Under the pieces are notes generated by a model that was not told the origin of the DNA, made no database searches, and saw nothing but the letters and a program-made list of their open reading frames with translations. DNA of 64,000 bases from Faecalibacterium sp. I4-3-84 (lineage in GTDB: Bacteria; Bacillota; Clostridia; Oscillospirales; Ruminococcaceae). Location of the stretch: the NCBI RefSeq assembly GCF_023347255.1, contig NZ_CP094466.1, forward strand, positions 1,550,001 through 1,614,000, given 5' to 3'. Each line of letters starts with the position of its first letter. Positions within the stretch are counted from its first letter, which is position 1. The position numbers were made by a program, and so were the translations under genes. Positions 37,156 to 44,803 of the stretch are shown here, in pieces.

Positions 37156-38569
37156 TTTCTTCCTCCCTGCGGCGGGTGAGGATAAAGTCCTCAAAGCGGA
37201 AACCGCCGCGCTCCACCCAATTGCCGGTGAGCTGAATGTCATAATCCCGGTGCGGCGACTGCGAGTAGGTATGCAGGCCGATGATGCGGGCAAAATCGTT
37301 CGGGTATTCGTCTGCCAGAAGTGCCGCGTTCACCTGCGGGCGGGCGGCAAGGGCCTGCCGGGCCAGCAGGGCCACGTTCTCCTCGGTAACGGCAAGGCGG
37401 GCGTAATCCAGCAGCAATTGCTGCTCTTTTTTGAGCTGTTCCGGATCGAATCCTTCGGTGCGCACCGGGGCCAGCGGCTCGGCGGTGCGCTGGGCAGCGG
37501 GCGGGTAGAGGAATTTCTCCCCGAACACTGCCGCCGGGTACAGATGCAGCCGCTTTGCCACCGGGCCGTCGTCCGGCTCAAACAGCTGCTCCGGAGTGCG
37601 GATGTCCTCGGCGTAGCGGCGCAGCAGGGCGGTGACGCTGCCCTGCGAAGAACGGTCGCTCAGCAGCAGGAACTGTGCCCGCTGCACAGCCCGCTTGCGG
37701 TAGCGGATGTGGCTTGCATCGATCTCGCGCATGAGCAGGCTCATCTCTTCCAGCGCGTCCCGCTGCTTCTGGATGAGTGCACGCACGGCAGGTGTCGCTT
37801 CGTTCGGGGCGCAGCGCTCCACCCGGGCATAATCAAAGGCCAGCTGCGGCAGGTAGTTCTCCTCGCAGTCGTCCAGCTCTTCTTCCAGATAGGCGCGGTA
37901 GTTGAACAGGTTGTCGCTGGTCTTGAAGCGGTGGTAGGCCGCCGCCACCACCTTTTCCTCGTACTGGTCGAACAGTTCCAGCACCTCCTGCGGGGTGCGG
38001 TTGCGGGTGAGACGGTCGATGTAGTGGCCGATGGAGGCGTTGAGCGCCCGGAGAGAGCGGTTCAGCACGTCAAGGTCTGCGTCCACCTCCCGCAGAACGT
38101 TCTCATAGGGGCTTTTTTCCTGCCCGATGCTGCCCAGCAGCTGCCATGCCTTGTACAGCTTTCCGGTATAGGTAACTACGCGGGGATTCAATATTTCTTC
38201 CAGCGCTTCCAGCAGCGGCGTTACCTCCGGCACAAAGGCAAGGGACGCTTCCCCCTCGTAGCTGCCGGGCTGCTCTTCCAGCCAGCCGGTGCGGCGCAGC
38301 CGCAGCAGAAAGCCCACGGCCAGCGTGTGAGGGTCGCGGGTGGGCTGCTCTTCTTCATCGCCCGCACCGTCGGCATCCAGCGCAAGGGGCTTTGCCAGTG
38401 CGGCAAAGTAATCCTCGGCACGCCAGACGGCCTCCGCACGGGAAATGCTGTAATCCGCCGTGTGGCGGCACTCCTCCCAGAGCAGAAGCAGCAATTCTGC
38501 ATAAAAAGCCCGGTTCGGCCCCGCCAGCGGGCGGAACAGCCGCGGGGACACCAGTTCAAACAGCTGCAT
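37142..38569 (-). CDS. jetA: JetA-like protein (DUF5716, kleisin-type subunit)
   Basis: The 475-residue cytoplasmic protein begins MQLFELVSPRLFRPLAGPNR, which I recognise as the JetA form formerly called DUF5716. A helical N-terminal winged-helix region, a coiled middle part and a C-terminal head-binding part fit a kleisin (MksF equivalent). It is the first gene of the jetABC operon, with GGAAAGGA before the ATG. Upstream there is only a repeat and a lipoprotein gene in the same orientation, and downstream of jetC the strand changes. No jetD (DUF3322/DUF2220 nuclease) is present within the window. Confidence 0.85.
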   Translation of the reverse strand: MQLFELVSPRLFRPLAGPNRAFYAELLLLLWEECRHTADYSISRAEAVWRAEDYFAALAKPLALDADGAGDEEEQPTRDPHTLAVGFLLRLRRTGWLEEQPGSYEGEASLAFVPEVTPLLEALEEILNPRVVTYTGKLYKAWQLLGSIGQEKSPYENVLREVDADLDVLNRSLRALNASIGHYIDRLTRNRTPQEVLELFDQYEEKVVAAAYHRFKTSDNLFNYRAYLEEELDDCEENYLPQLAFDYARVERCAPNEATPAVRALIQKQRDALEEMSLLMREIDASHIRYRKRAVQRAQFLLLSDRSSQGSVTALLRRYAEDIRTPEQLFEPDDGPVAKRLHLYPAAVFGEKFLYPPAAQRTAEPLAPVRTEGFDPEQLKKEQQLLLDYARLAVTEENVALLARQALAARPQVNAALLADEYPNDFARIIGLHTYSQSPHRDYDIQLTGNWVERGGFRFEDFILTRRREEENGNH

Positions 38570-38649
38570 GGAAACGTCCTTTCCTGTTCACATCAGAATA
38601 CGTTTTTATTGTACCACAAAACGACACGGTTTGACAGAGAAACCATTCA

Positions 38650-38860
38650 GAATTGCCGCCGGGAGGGGCGGGGCAGACTCCTTCCGTCAAACCCTGCGGG
38701 TTTGCCACCTCCCTCAGTGAGGGAGGCAACCCTCTCCGTCATCGCTGCGCGATGCCACCTCCCCCGAAAGGGGGAGGTTTATTGCATCTGACCGGAAGGC
38801 GAAAGGCTCCCTCTTTGAGGGGGCTGTCGCCGCAGGCGACTGGAGGAGTTTGCCCCCAAA
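38650..38860. repeat. Palindromic repeat family R2, copy 1
   Basis: GGGGCAGACTCCTTCCGTCA is followed by short hairpins (AACCCTGCGGGTTT, CCTCCCTCAGTGAGGGAGG, CTCCCCCGAAAGGGGGAG) and a CGCCGCAGGCG motif. A near-identical copy is at 39612. No gene lies in 38570-38924. Confidence 0.8.
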
Positions 38861-38897
38861 CACAAAAAAGCCCCGCAGAGCGGGTGCTCTGCGGGGC
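38860..38897 (-). terminator. Terminator of the first lipoprotein gene
   Basis: GCCCCGCAGAGC / GCTCTGCGGGGC, followed by six U on the minus strand. Confidence 0.85.
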
Positions 38898-38924
38898 AGG
38901 GATGCAAGTTTTGAGAAGGTACGC

Positions 38925-39443
38925 TTATTCGCTGACCACGAAGAGAACCAGAGTGTATTCCTTCTGCTTGGTAACGGTAACGCCGAACTTGGTCGGATTG
39001 TAAACACAAGCCTGTTCCAAGTTACTCGGAACATCCATTTTCGAAACGGCATCGGCCAGAGTATCCTTGGTGACTTCTGTTCCGCTCGGAAAGTCCACGG
39101 GCACCAGCGCAGCCGTTTTGCCCTTCTTTGCTTCAGCAAAAAACGTCTCCCGCTTTTCCACTGCGTCAAAATAAGCCTTCGGATCAATCGGAGAAGTAAG
39201 CCTAGCATCCACCGCCTTGACAGCAACAGGCAGGCACTTATTGCTGATCTCTGTCAATTCCGAATCAACGGTCAGTGTCGGGTTTTGGTTCTTGCCCCAT
39301 TCCACAGTCCACTGGGCAACATCCCTTTCCAGCGCAGTATCGCGCATTGAAGGTGCGCTGGGAGTAACGCCGCAAGCGGTGAGCATTGCCAGCGCCATGA
39401 TGCCGACCAGAAGGACGGCCACAAGACGTTTCATCTTTTTCAT
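38925..39443 (-). CDS. Lipoprotein of unknown function
   Basis: A 172-residue lipoprotein. The signal MKKMKRLVAVLLVGIMALAM leads to the lipobox LTAC at about residues 22-25; the cysteine would be lipidated. The mature domain has alternating charged and hydrophobic strands and ends LVLFVVSE. It resembles the lipoprotein at 39877-40356 in signal sequence and C-terminal pattern (short beta strands), so the two may be distant paralogues. A TTGACG-18-TAAAAT promoter lies upstream at 39515-39544. Function is not predictable. Confidence 0.72.
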   Translation of the reverse strand: MKKMKRLVAVLLVGIMALAMLTACGVTPSAPSMRDTALERDVAQWTVEWGKNQNPTLTVDSELTEISNKCLPVAVKAVDARLTSPIDPKAYFDAVEKRETFFAEAKKGKTAALVPVDFPSGTEVTKDTLADAVSKMDVPSNLEQACVYNPTKFGVTVTKQKEYTLVLFVVSE

Positions 39444-39514
39444 ATTAGGTCTCTCCATCATAAAATGAATTACAGGCCTTTTCCGCGTCCCAAATGCCCG
39501 GAGGGCCTATGTAT

Positions 39515-39544
39515 ATTTTACAGTTTTCCCCTCCCCCTCGTCAA
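39515..39544 (-). promoter_or_regulatory. Promoter of the lipoprotein at 38925
   Basis: Minus strand TTGACG, 18 bases, TAAAAT. Confidence 0.6.
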
Positions 39545-39611
39545 TGTACAGACTACCTATCGTTTCCAATCATTTTTGAGCCAATACGTCAGTTCGTTGG
39601 ATACAAAAAGC

Positions 39612-39812
39612 CCCGGGGCGGGGCAGACTCCTTCCGTCAAACCCTGTGGGTTTGCCACCTCCCTCAGTGAGGGAGGCAACCCTCTCAGTCATCGCTGCGC
39701 GATGCCAGCTCCCCCGAGAGGGGGAGCTTATTTGCTGCAAACCGTCAGATGCCTAAAAGCTCCCCCCTTTGGGGGAGCTGGCACGCCGTAAGGCGTGACT
39801 GAGAGGGTTCAA
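39612..39812. repeat. Palindromic repeat family R2, copy 2
   Basis: The first 120 bases nearly match 38655-38780. They are followed by AGCTCCCCCCTTTGGGGGAGCT and GGCACGCCGTAAGGCGTGACTGAGAGGG, which recur at 41636-41690. A terminator-like CCCCG/CGGGG hairpin for the next minus-strand gene is at 39817-39860. Confidence 0.8.
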
Positions 39813-39876
39813 ACGCAAAAAAGCCCCGAAGGGCGGCCTTGCAGCCACGCTCCGGGGAGAAAGGGTGAGGAATTTT

Positions 39877-40356
39877 TTACTTTTTGCCCTTGATGCGGAT
39901 GGAAATACCAATGTAGCTCTGCTCGTTGTTGCTCTTGACCACAACGCCTATATTCGACCAGTTGCCGTCCTGCTCTACGCTGGCATTATGATCAGTGTCA
40001 ACGTGATGAGAGATCTTATCCAGCACATAGCTCAGGAGAGTGTCCTTATAGTCATATCGGGCGGTGATGGTGATGACCAGATCACCTTCCAACCTATCCG
40101 TATGGAAATTGAACGCTCCTGCATATCCGAGGAACTTGAACTTAGCATCAAGATCCTTGCGATCATCGTTCAAGTTCCTTTCAGCCACTGCGCGGAGCTC
40201 TGCGTCATTGGTCACCTGGACGCTCTTCTCCTGACTGATCTGGGCCAGTACTTTCTGCTCTTCGGTTGGGCTGCCGCCACCGCCGCAGGCCGTCAGCAGG
40301 GCCAGAGCCATCACACCCACCAGAAGCAGGGCAGCAAATTTCTTCAGCTTTTTCAT
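39877..40356 (-). CDS. Lipoprotein of unknown function
   Basis: A 159-residue lipoprotein with signal MKKLKKFAALLLVGVMALAL and lipobox LTAC, followed by a glycine run. The mature part (about 135 residues) has a charged N-terminal helix and beta strands containing DLVITITARYDY and SIRIKGKK. AGGAGG lies 9 bases ahead of the ATG, and a TTGACA-18-TATAAT promoter is about 95 bases upstream. No family recognised; likely a small surface protein. Confidence 0.72.
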   Translation of the reverse strand: MKKLKKFAALLLVGVMALALLTACGGGGSPTEEQKVLAQISQEKSVQVTNDAELRAVAERNLNDDRKDLDAKFKFLGYAGAFNFHTDRLEGDLVITITARYDYKDTLLSYVLDKISHHVDTDHNASVEQDGNWSNIGVVVKSNNEQSYIGISIRIKGKK

Positions 40357-40449
40357 TGTAAAGCGCCTCCTGTCATTTCAAGATTTTGTTGATTTGTCTC
40401 ATTTCAGTGCTGTGTTTTCGCACTACAGAACGGGTGTCGTTCTGGCCTG

Positions 40450-40479
40450 ATTATATCCGACAGCAGTTGGTTTTGTCAA
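40450..40479 (-). promoter_or_regulatory. Promoter of the lipoprotein at 39877
   Basis: Minus strand TTGACA, 18 bases, TATAAT. The rest of 40480-40793 is AT-rich with no gene seen. Confidence 0.75.
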
Positions 40480-40793
40480 TCGAGAAGATGCATAAAGTTT
40501 CCGAAACATTTTCGTTCAAAATCAATGAAACAGCGGCTTTTTTGTTGCAGTATTGAGATACACTGTCCTTATTTCGCAAAGGTTCTTTACCGTGCTGGAA
40601 AATCTTCTTCCAGCCGGAAGCTCCATGCGGTTCTTTTCCGGGGCACAGTCCTTCCCGGTTTGAACAGATGTTGTGTTCCGATCCATCTTGATCCATCTTT
40701 CAGAATCCTTTCAAAAAATTACGATTTTACACAATTCTACCATTTTTGCATGGTAAAATAAGGTCGTAGAAAAAACAAAGGATGTGGCTTAAT

Positions 40794-41465
40794 ATGCAAC
40801 ACTGTCCCGCCCGCGCGGCACAGCGGCTGGCGGCGGCAGTTCTGGCGCTGTGCCTTGTGCTGGCTCTGGCCGTTCCCCACGCACACGCAGCTGCCCTGCA
40901 GGAAACGCACGGCATCCGGATGCTAGACTTCAACACCAGCCAGATCCTTTCCATCGGCAACCAGACCTCCGGCAAATGCAGCTGGTACGCCTTGCGCTAT
41001 GCACGCACCATTCTGGATGGAAAAGTTTCCTCCGGCAGCGGCATGTGGTCAAACGGTGCGGTCTGGTCTGCGGGCGGCTACTACGGTTATTCCGGCAGCC
41101 TGTCCGAGTGCCTGCAGAAGCTTTACACCGAGCTTTCCGCCGGGAAGCCGGTGATCGTGCATCTGAAAAACACTGCGGTGAGCGGTGTAAAACGGCACAC
41201 GAACCGCACCTCCAGCTATGAATACCACCTGACCAGTTCCGGCTGGAACGAGGTGAACTACCCCCATATCGCCACCAGCGCTGCGTATGGCCACTGGGTC
41301 TGTGTGGTGGGCATCCGTGCGGATGCAGACCCCGCGAACCTGAAGGAGAGCGATTTCTACGCGCTGGACCCGGCCCGTGTTTCCGCAAACGGCACTCTGG
41401 CTGTGACCCGGCTGCTGGACGGCACCATCTGGACAGACAATTCCCCGCTGAAAACGGCAGGTTGA
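40794..41465 (+). CDS. Secreted papain-fold-like (C39-like) protein
   Basis: A 223-residue protein with a Sec signal peptide (hydrophobic LAAAVLALCLVLALAV, cleavage near AHAAA). The mature domain shows a Cys-His pattern of papain-like folds: GKCSWYALRYA near the start, the VIVHLKN strand, then YGHWVCVVGI with the candidate catalytic His and an Asp in ALDPARV. This resembles bacterial C39-like secreted peptidases. The ATG at 40794 is preferred over 40782, which overlaps the AAAGGA ribosome-binding site. Substrate unknown; possibly cell-wall or peptide cleavage. Confidence 0.68.
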   Translation: MQHCPARAAQRLAAAVLALCLVLALAVPHAHAAALQETHGIRMLDFNTSQILSIGNQTSGKCSWYALRYARTILDGKVSSGSGMWSNGAVWSAGGYYGYSGSLSECLQKLYTELSAGKPVIVHLKNTAVSGVKRHTNRTSSYEYHLTSSGWNEVNYPHIATSAAYGHWVCVVGIRADADPANLKESDFYALDPARVSANGTLAVTRLLDGTIWTDNSPLKTAG

Positions 41466-41481
41466 TAAATTTAGAAAGAGC

Positions 41482-41514
41482 AAAAAAGCTGACGCTTTCG
41501 CGTCAGCTTTTTTG
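41482..41514 (+). terminator. Terminator of the papain-like gene
   Basis: AAAAAAGCTGACGC / GCGTCAGCTTTTTT. Confidence 0.85.
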
Positions 41515-41519
41515 TTTGT

Positions 41520-41690
41520 ACGAACCCTCTCAGTCTCGCTTTGCTCGACAGCTCTCCCGAAGGGCGAGCTTTATAAGCGGGGATCATTCAAGATCCTCTT
41601 CCCGAGAGGCAGTGCTTGCCAAAAAATGTCAAAAAGCTCCCCCCTCGGGGGAGCTGGCAAAGCCGACAGGCTTTGACTGAGAGGGTCTCG
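41520..41690. repeat. Palindromic repeat family R2, copy 3 (partial)
   Basis: It contains ACCCTCTCAGTC, AGCTCCCCCCTCGGGGGAGCT and GACTGAGAGGGTCT blocks shared with the copy at 39612. Confidence 0.7.
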
Positions 41691-41692
41691 CA

Positions 41693-42025
41693 TCAATACC
41701 CTTTTACCGAGAAGCCCCGCTCCCATGGGTCGGGCGGCAGATCCTTCTGGCGGATGCCGGTGATCTGGATATAATCGCTTTTCTGGATCATGGCGAACAG
41801 CCGCAGGAACTTTTCCGGGTCGCCCTGCACTTCCAGCGTCACGCTGCCGTCGTCCTCGTTCTCCACCCAGCCGGTCAGTTCCAACGTCTGGGCCGCATAG
41901 CGGGCGCGGTAGCGGAAGCCCACCCCCTGCACCTGCCCTTCAATGGAATAGCGGCGGCGCACAGTGCCTTCCGGCAGGGCGGGCGGCGTGGCATCCTGTG
42001 CTTTTTTATGCAGAAAATCAAACAT
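41693..42025 (-). CDS. acyP: Acylphosphatase
   Basis: A 110-residue protein with an acylphosphatase domain at about 25-110. The signature GQVQGVGFRYRARYAAQ holds the catalytic Arg, and a second motif is TGWVENEDDGSVTLEVQG with the catalytic Asn. It hydrolyses acyl phosphates such as acetyl or carbamoyl phosphate. The N-terminal 24 residues are an extra tail. It begins one base after the stop of the pyrophosphatase gene and is co-transcribed with it, a pairing of two small-phosphate hydrolases. Confidence 0.9.
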   Translation of the reverse strand: MFDFLHKKAQDATPPALPEGTVRRRYSIEGQVQGVGFRYRARYAAQTLELTGWVENEDDGSVTLEVQGDPEKFLRLFAMIQKSDYIQITGIRQKDLPPDPWERGFSVKGY

Positions 42026-42026
42026 C

Positions 42027-43682
42027 TTACAGCTCCTGATAGGCGGTCATCAGCGCCGGGATGAACTGCTTTTTGCGGCTCACCACACCGGGCAGGGTAA
42101 AGCTGCCGTCCTCGGCAGGCTGGGTCTCAAAGCCGTCCGAGAGCACCTCGGAAGCATAGCGGCCATCGCTGATGACCACGCTCTCCTCCTTGGGCACGTC
42201 GGTGAGCAGCATGTAGATATCCTCCACGTTCTGCTTGTTGCGGGCTTCTTCCAGATAGGGCTGCAGCAGCGCTTCGGCGGCAAGCAGGTTCTTGCGGGTC
42301 ATGTAGCTGCCCTGCGCCACGCCAAAGCGGATATCGCCGCACATGAACACCTTGAAGTCCTGCAGGAACACCTCCTCGGCGGTCTTGCCGTCCAGCTTTT
42401 CGCCTGCTTCAAACATCTCGCTGGCAAACTCGTCAATGTCCACACCGGCAATTTTTGCCAGACGCTTTGCAAGGGCCTCATCCAGCGGGGTGCAGGTGGG
42501 GCTGCGGAACACCAGCGTATCCGAAAGGATGGCCGCCAGCAGAAGGCCTGCGATCTGCGGCGGGATCTCCATACCGTTCTCGTCGTACATCTGGGTGATG
42601 ATGGTGGCCGTGCAGCCCACCGGCTGGTTGCGGAAGTACACCGGGCCGCTGGTCTCCAGACTGCCGATGCGGTGGTGGTCGATGATCTCCAGGATCTCGG
42701 CCTGATCGAAGCCCTCCACGGCCTGCGTGGCCTCGTTGTGGTCCACCAGGATGATGCGGCGTTTTTGCAGATTGATGATGTTGCGGCGGCTGACCATGCC
42801 GCAGTATTTGCCGTCCTCGTCGAGGATGGGGAAATAGCGGTGGCGCACCTTGGCCATCACGCGGGTGACGTCTGCCACCGGGGTGACGAGGGTGAACTTC
42901 ATGATGTCGCTGCGGGTCATATAGTAGGAGATGGGAGCGCACTGGCTGATCAGCTTACCGGCGGCGTAGGTGTCCACCGGGGCCGACATGATGGCCACGC
43001 CCATTTCCTCGGCAATGCGCTGGATGGTGCGGCCCACCTTGGAGCCGTTGCAGATGATGAGCAGCGACGCTTCCTTCTCGATGGCACACAGCTGGCTTTC
43101 GTAGCGGTTGGTCAGGATGACGATGTCGCCTTTTTCCACGGTATTTTCCAGCATTTCGGGCGTGGCGGTGCCGATGCGGATGTGGCCGGTGGTGCACACG
43201 TCGTCCTCGCGGCCCACCACCATGGTGCCGCCCAGCGTTTCCAAAATATTGCGGTAGGTGGTCTGGCTCTTGGCCAGGATGCCGGTGTCGAACACGTCCA
43301 TGTTGGCGGTGGCAATGTCCTTGACCGTGATCACGCCCTCCAGCTCGTTGTCCGGGCTGGTGACCGGCAGGGTGTCGATCTGCTTGTCGCGCATGATCTC
43401 CCACGCCTTGCGCAGGCTGGTGGAGCCGGGGATGCCGGGCATCTCGCGGTAGTCCACATCGCGGATCTTCGGGTTCACGTCCGTGCACATACGCGGGGGC
43501 TTTACCCCGAACTTTTTGAGCACGAACTCGGTCTCCTGATTCATTTTGCCTGCACGGCGGGGCTCACAGACCAGATCACTGGTCTTGTTTTTCAACTCTG
43601 CATAGGCAATGGCCGAGCAGATGGAATCGGTATCCGGGTTGCGGTGGCCGATCACGACCACCTTATGGGCTGCTTTTGGCAT
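42027..43682 (-). CDS. Manganese-dependent inorganic pyrophosphatase with CBS/DRTGG insert
   Basis: A 551-residue family II pyrophosphatase of the regulated CBS type. The DHH-type catalytic domain has GHRNPDTDS at residues 12-20 and DHHRIGS further on. Between them sit a pair of CBS domains (RDKQIDTLPVTSPDNELEG and VRHRYFPILDEDGKYCGMV) and a DRTGG domain, which bind adenine nucleotides and tune activity. The DHHA2 domain is C-terminal. It hydrolyses pyrophosphate from biosynthesis. The length is typical for this subtype. It is first in an operon with acylphosphatase. Confidence 0.93.
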   Translation of the reverse strand: MPKAAHKVVVIGHRNPDTDSICSAIAYAELKNKTSDLVCEPRRAGKMNQETEFVLKKFGVKPPRMCTDVNPKIRDVDYREMPGIPGSTSLRKAWEIMRDKQIDTLPVTSPDNELEGVITVKDIATANMDVFDTGILAKSQTTYRNILETLGGTMVVGREDDVCTTGHIRIGTATPEMLENTVEKGDIVILTNRYESQLCAIEKEASLLIICNGSKVGRTIQRIAEEMGVAIMSAPVDTYAAGKLISQCAPISYYMTRSDIMKFTLVTPVADVTRVMAKVRHRYFPILDEDGKYCGMVSRRNIINLQKRRIILVDHNEATQAVEGFDQAEILEIIDHHRIGSLETSGPVYFRNQPVGCTATIITQMYDENGMEIPPQIAGLLLAAILSDTLVFRSPTCTPLDEALAKRLAKIAGVDIDEFASEMFEAGEKLDGKTAEEVFLQDFKVFMCGDIRFGVAQGSYMTRKNLLAAEALLQPYLEEARNKQNVEDIYMLLTDVPKEESVVISDGRYASEVLSDGFETQPAEDGSFTLPGVVSRKKQFIPALMTAYQEL

Positions 43683-43779
43683 ATTGTTCCCCCTTTGGGT
43701 TCTGATTTACCTTTTATTTCTTATCTCATTTACCACAGTGCACTCTCCTCTCCTGCAAAGCACGGTGCACCTCAGGTTT

Positions 43780-43808
43780 ATTTTATCACAATTGCCTGCA
43801 CGGGTAAA
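43780..43808 (-). promoter_or_regulatory. Pyrophosphatase promoter
   Basis: Minus strand TTTACC, 17 bases, TAAAAT, about 100 bases before the gene. Confidence 0.6.
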
Positions 43809-43854
43809 GTGGAACAAACACGCTGCGGCGCGGCTTTTCCGCCTGCCGCAGTCC

Positions 43855-43883
43855 TTGACAGACCCTGCAAAAAACAGTAAGCT
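43855..43883 (+). promoter_or_regulatory. Promoter of the secreted protein at 43916
   Basis: TTGACA, 17 bases, TAAGCT. Confidence 0.7.
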
Positions 43884-43915
43884 TTACCTGAAAAAAAGCA
43901 CAAATGGAGGCATCT

Positions 43916-44713
43916 ATGAAAAAACATTTTTTCCGCATCCTCTCCTGCTGCGTGCTGCTGGCCTGCCTGTGCGCCCTGCCCGCCTACGCACAGGAACCCA
44001 AGGCCGCACAGCCCGCCTCAAAAGAGGATAAGGTGGTAACAGACGTCACCGGTTCTGCCGACCTGATGCGCAATGTCGTTGGCTTTACCACCAACTTTGG
44101 CGGGCCGTACCACTTTGCGCAGGCAGACCACAAGTCCCCTGCGCAGGCCTACGGTGATGCCCCTGCCGAGGGAGCCGTTGCGGTGCTGCGGCTTTTTGCC
44201 CGCGCCGATGACCACGGCGATGTTCCCCTCAACACCAGCGGACACAGCTTCCTCACCATCACCAATGTCTCGGAGCAGGATATCAATGTGGGCGGACTGC
44301 TCATTGCGCCGGATACGTCCATCACCGTAAGCACCCGTGGCAACCGCTGCGAGCATTCCGGCATCTGGTACAATCTGGAGGGATACTACAAATATTACCT
44401 GAACGCTTCTTACTATCAGAATCTTTACGGCATTCAGGTCTCACTGGACCAGAGCCAGCTGGACACGGTAAATCTGGCATTGGCCAACGCAGACCACTGG
44501 TCGGCCATTTACAACTGCACCTCGTTCTCTGCGGGCCTCTGGAATGCCGTGTGCTCCGATACGCTCTGCGCCGGTGTGCCCGAGACCCCGGCCGACCTGA
44601 AAGCGGACATGCTGAGGAAGTACCCAGACAAGACGGTGTTCGGGCCGACCGTCCCGTATGATTATATCGTATATTACGGCACCAGCCTGACCCCCAGTCA
44701 GGAATTTTCCTGA
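43916..44713 (+). CDS. Secreted protein, possible permuted NlpC/P60-type fold
   Basis: A 265-residue protein with a signal peptide (MKKHFFRILSCCVLLACLC, site near AYAQE). The mature part has GHSFLTITN followed about 90 residues later by IYNCTSFSAGLWN. A His before a Cys in this order is the pattern of circularly permuted papain-like (DUF4105/YebB-like) enzymes that act on cell wall or lipids. The start at 43916 has GGAGG 7 bases ahead. It has its own promoter and divergent neighbours. The family call is inference from two motifs. Confidence 0.6.
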   Translation: MKKHFFRILSCCVLLACLCALPAYAQEPKAAQPASKEDKVVTDVTGSADLMRNVVGFTTNFGGPYHFAQADHKSPAQAYGDAPAEGAVAVLRLFARADDHGDVPLNTSGHSFLTITNVSEQDINVGGLLIAPDTSITVSTRGNRCEHSGIWYNLEGYYKYYLNASYYQNLYGIQVSLDQSQLDTVNLALANADHWSAIYNCTSFSAGLWNAVCSDTLCAGVPETPADLKADMLRKYPDKTVFGPTVPYDYIVYYGTSLTPSQEFS

Positions 44714-44727
44714 CAGAAGATTTTCTC

Positions 44728-44756
44728 TTGTAATTCTGCGCGTTCTGCTGTATGAT
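44728..44756 (+). promoter_or_regulatory. Promoter of the third MATE gene
   Basis: TTGTAA, 17 bases, TATGAT. Confidence 0.65.
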
Positions 44757-44803
44757 ATAGGTCATGTATCCAAGTGCATCTTGTCACCGTTACGGAGGAA
44801 CCT

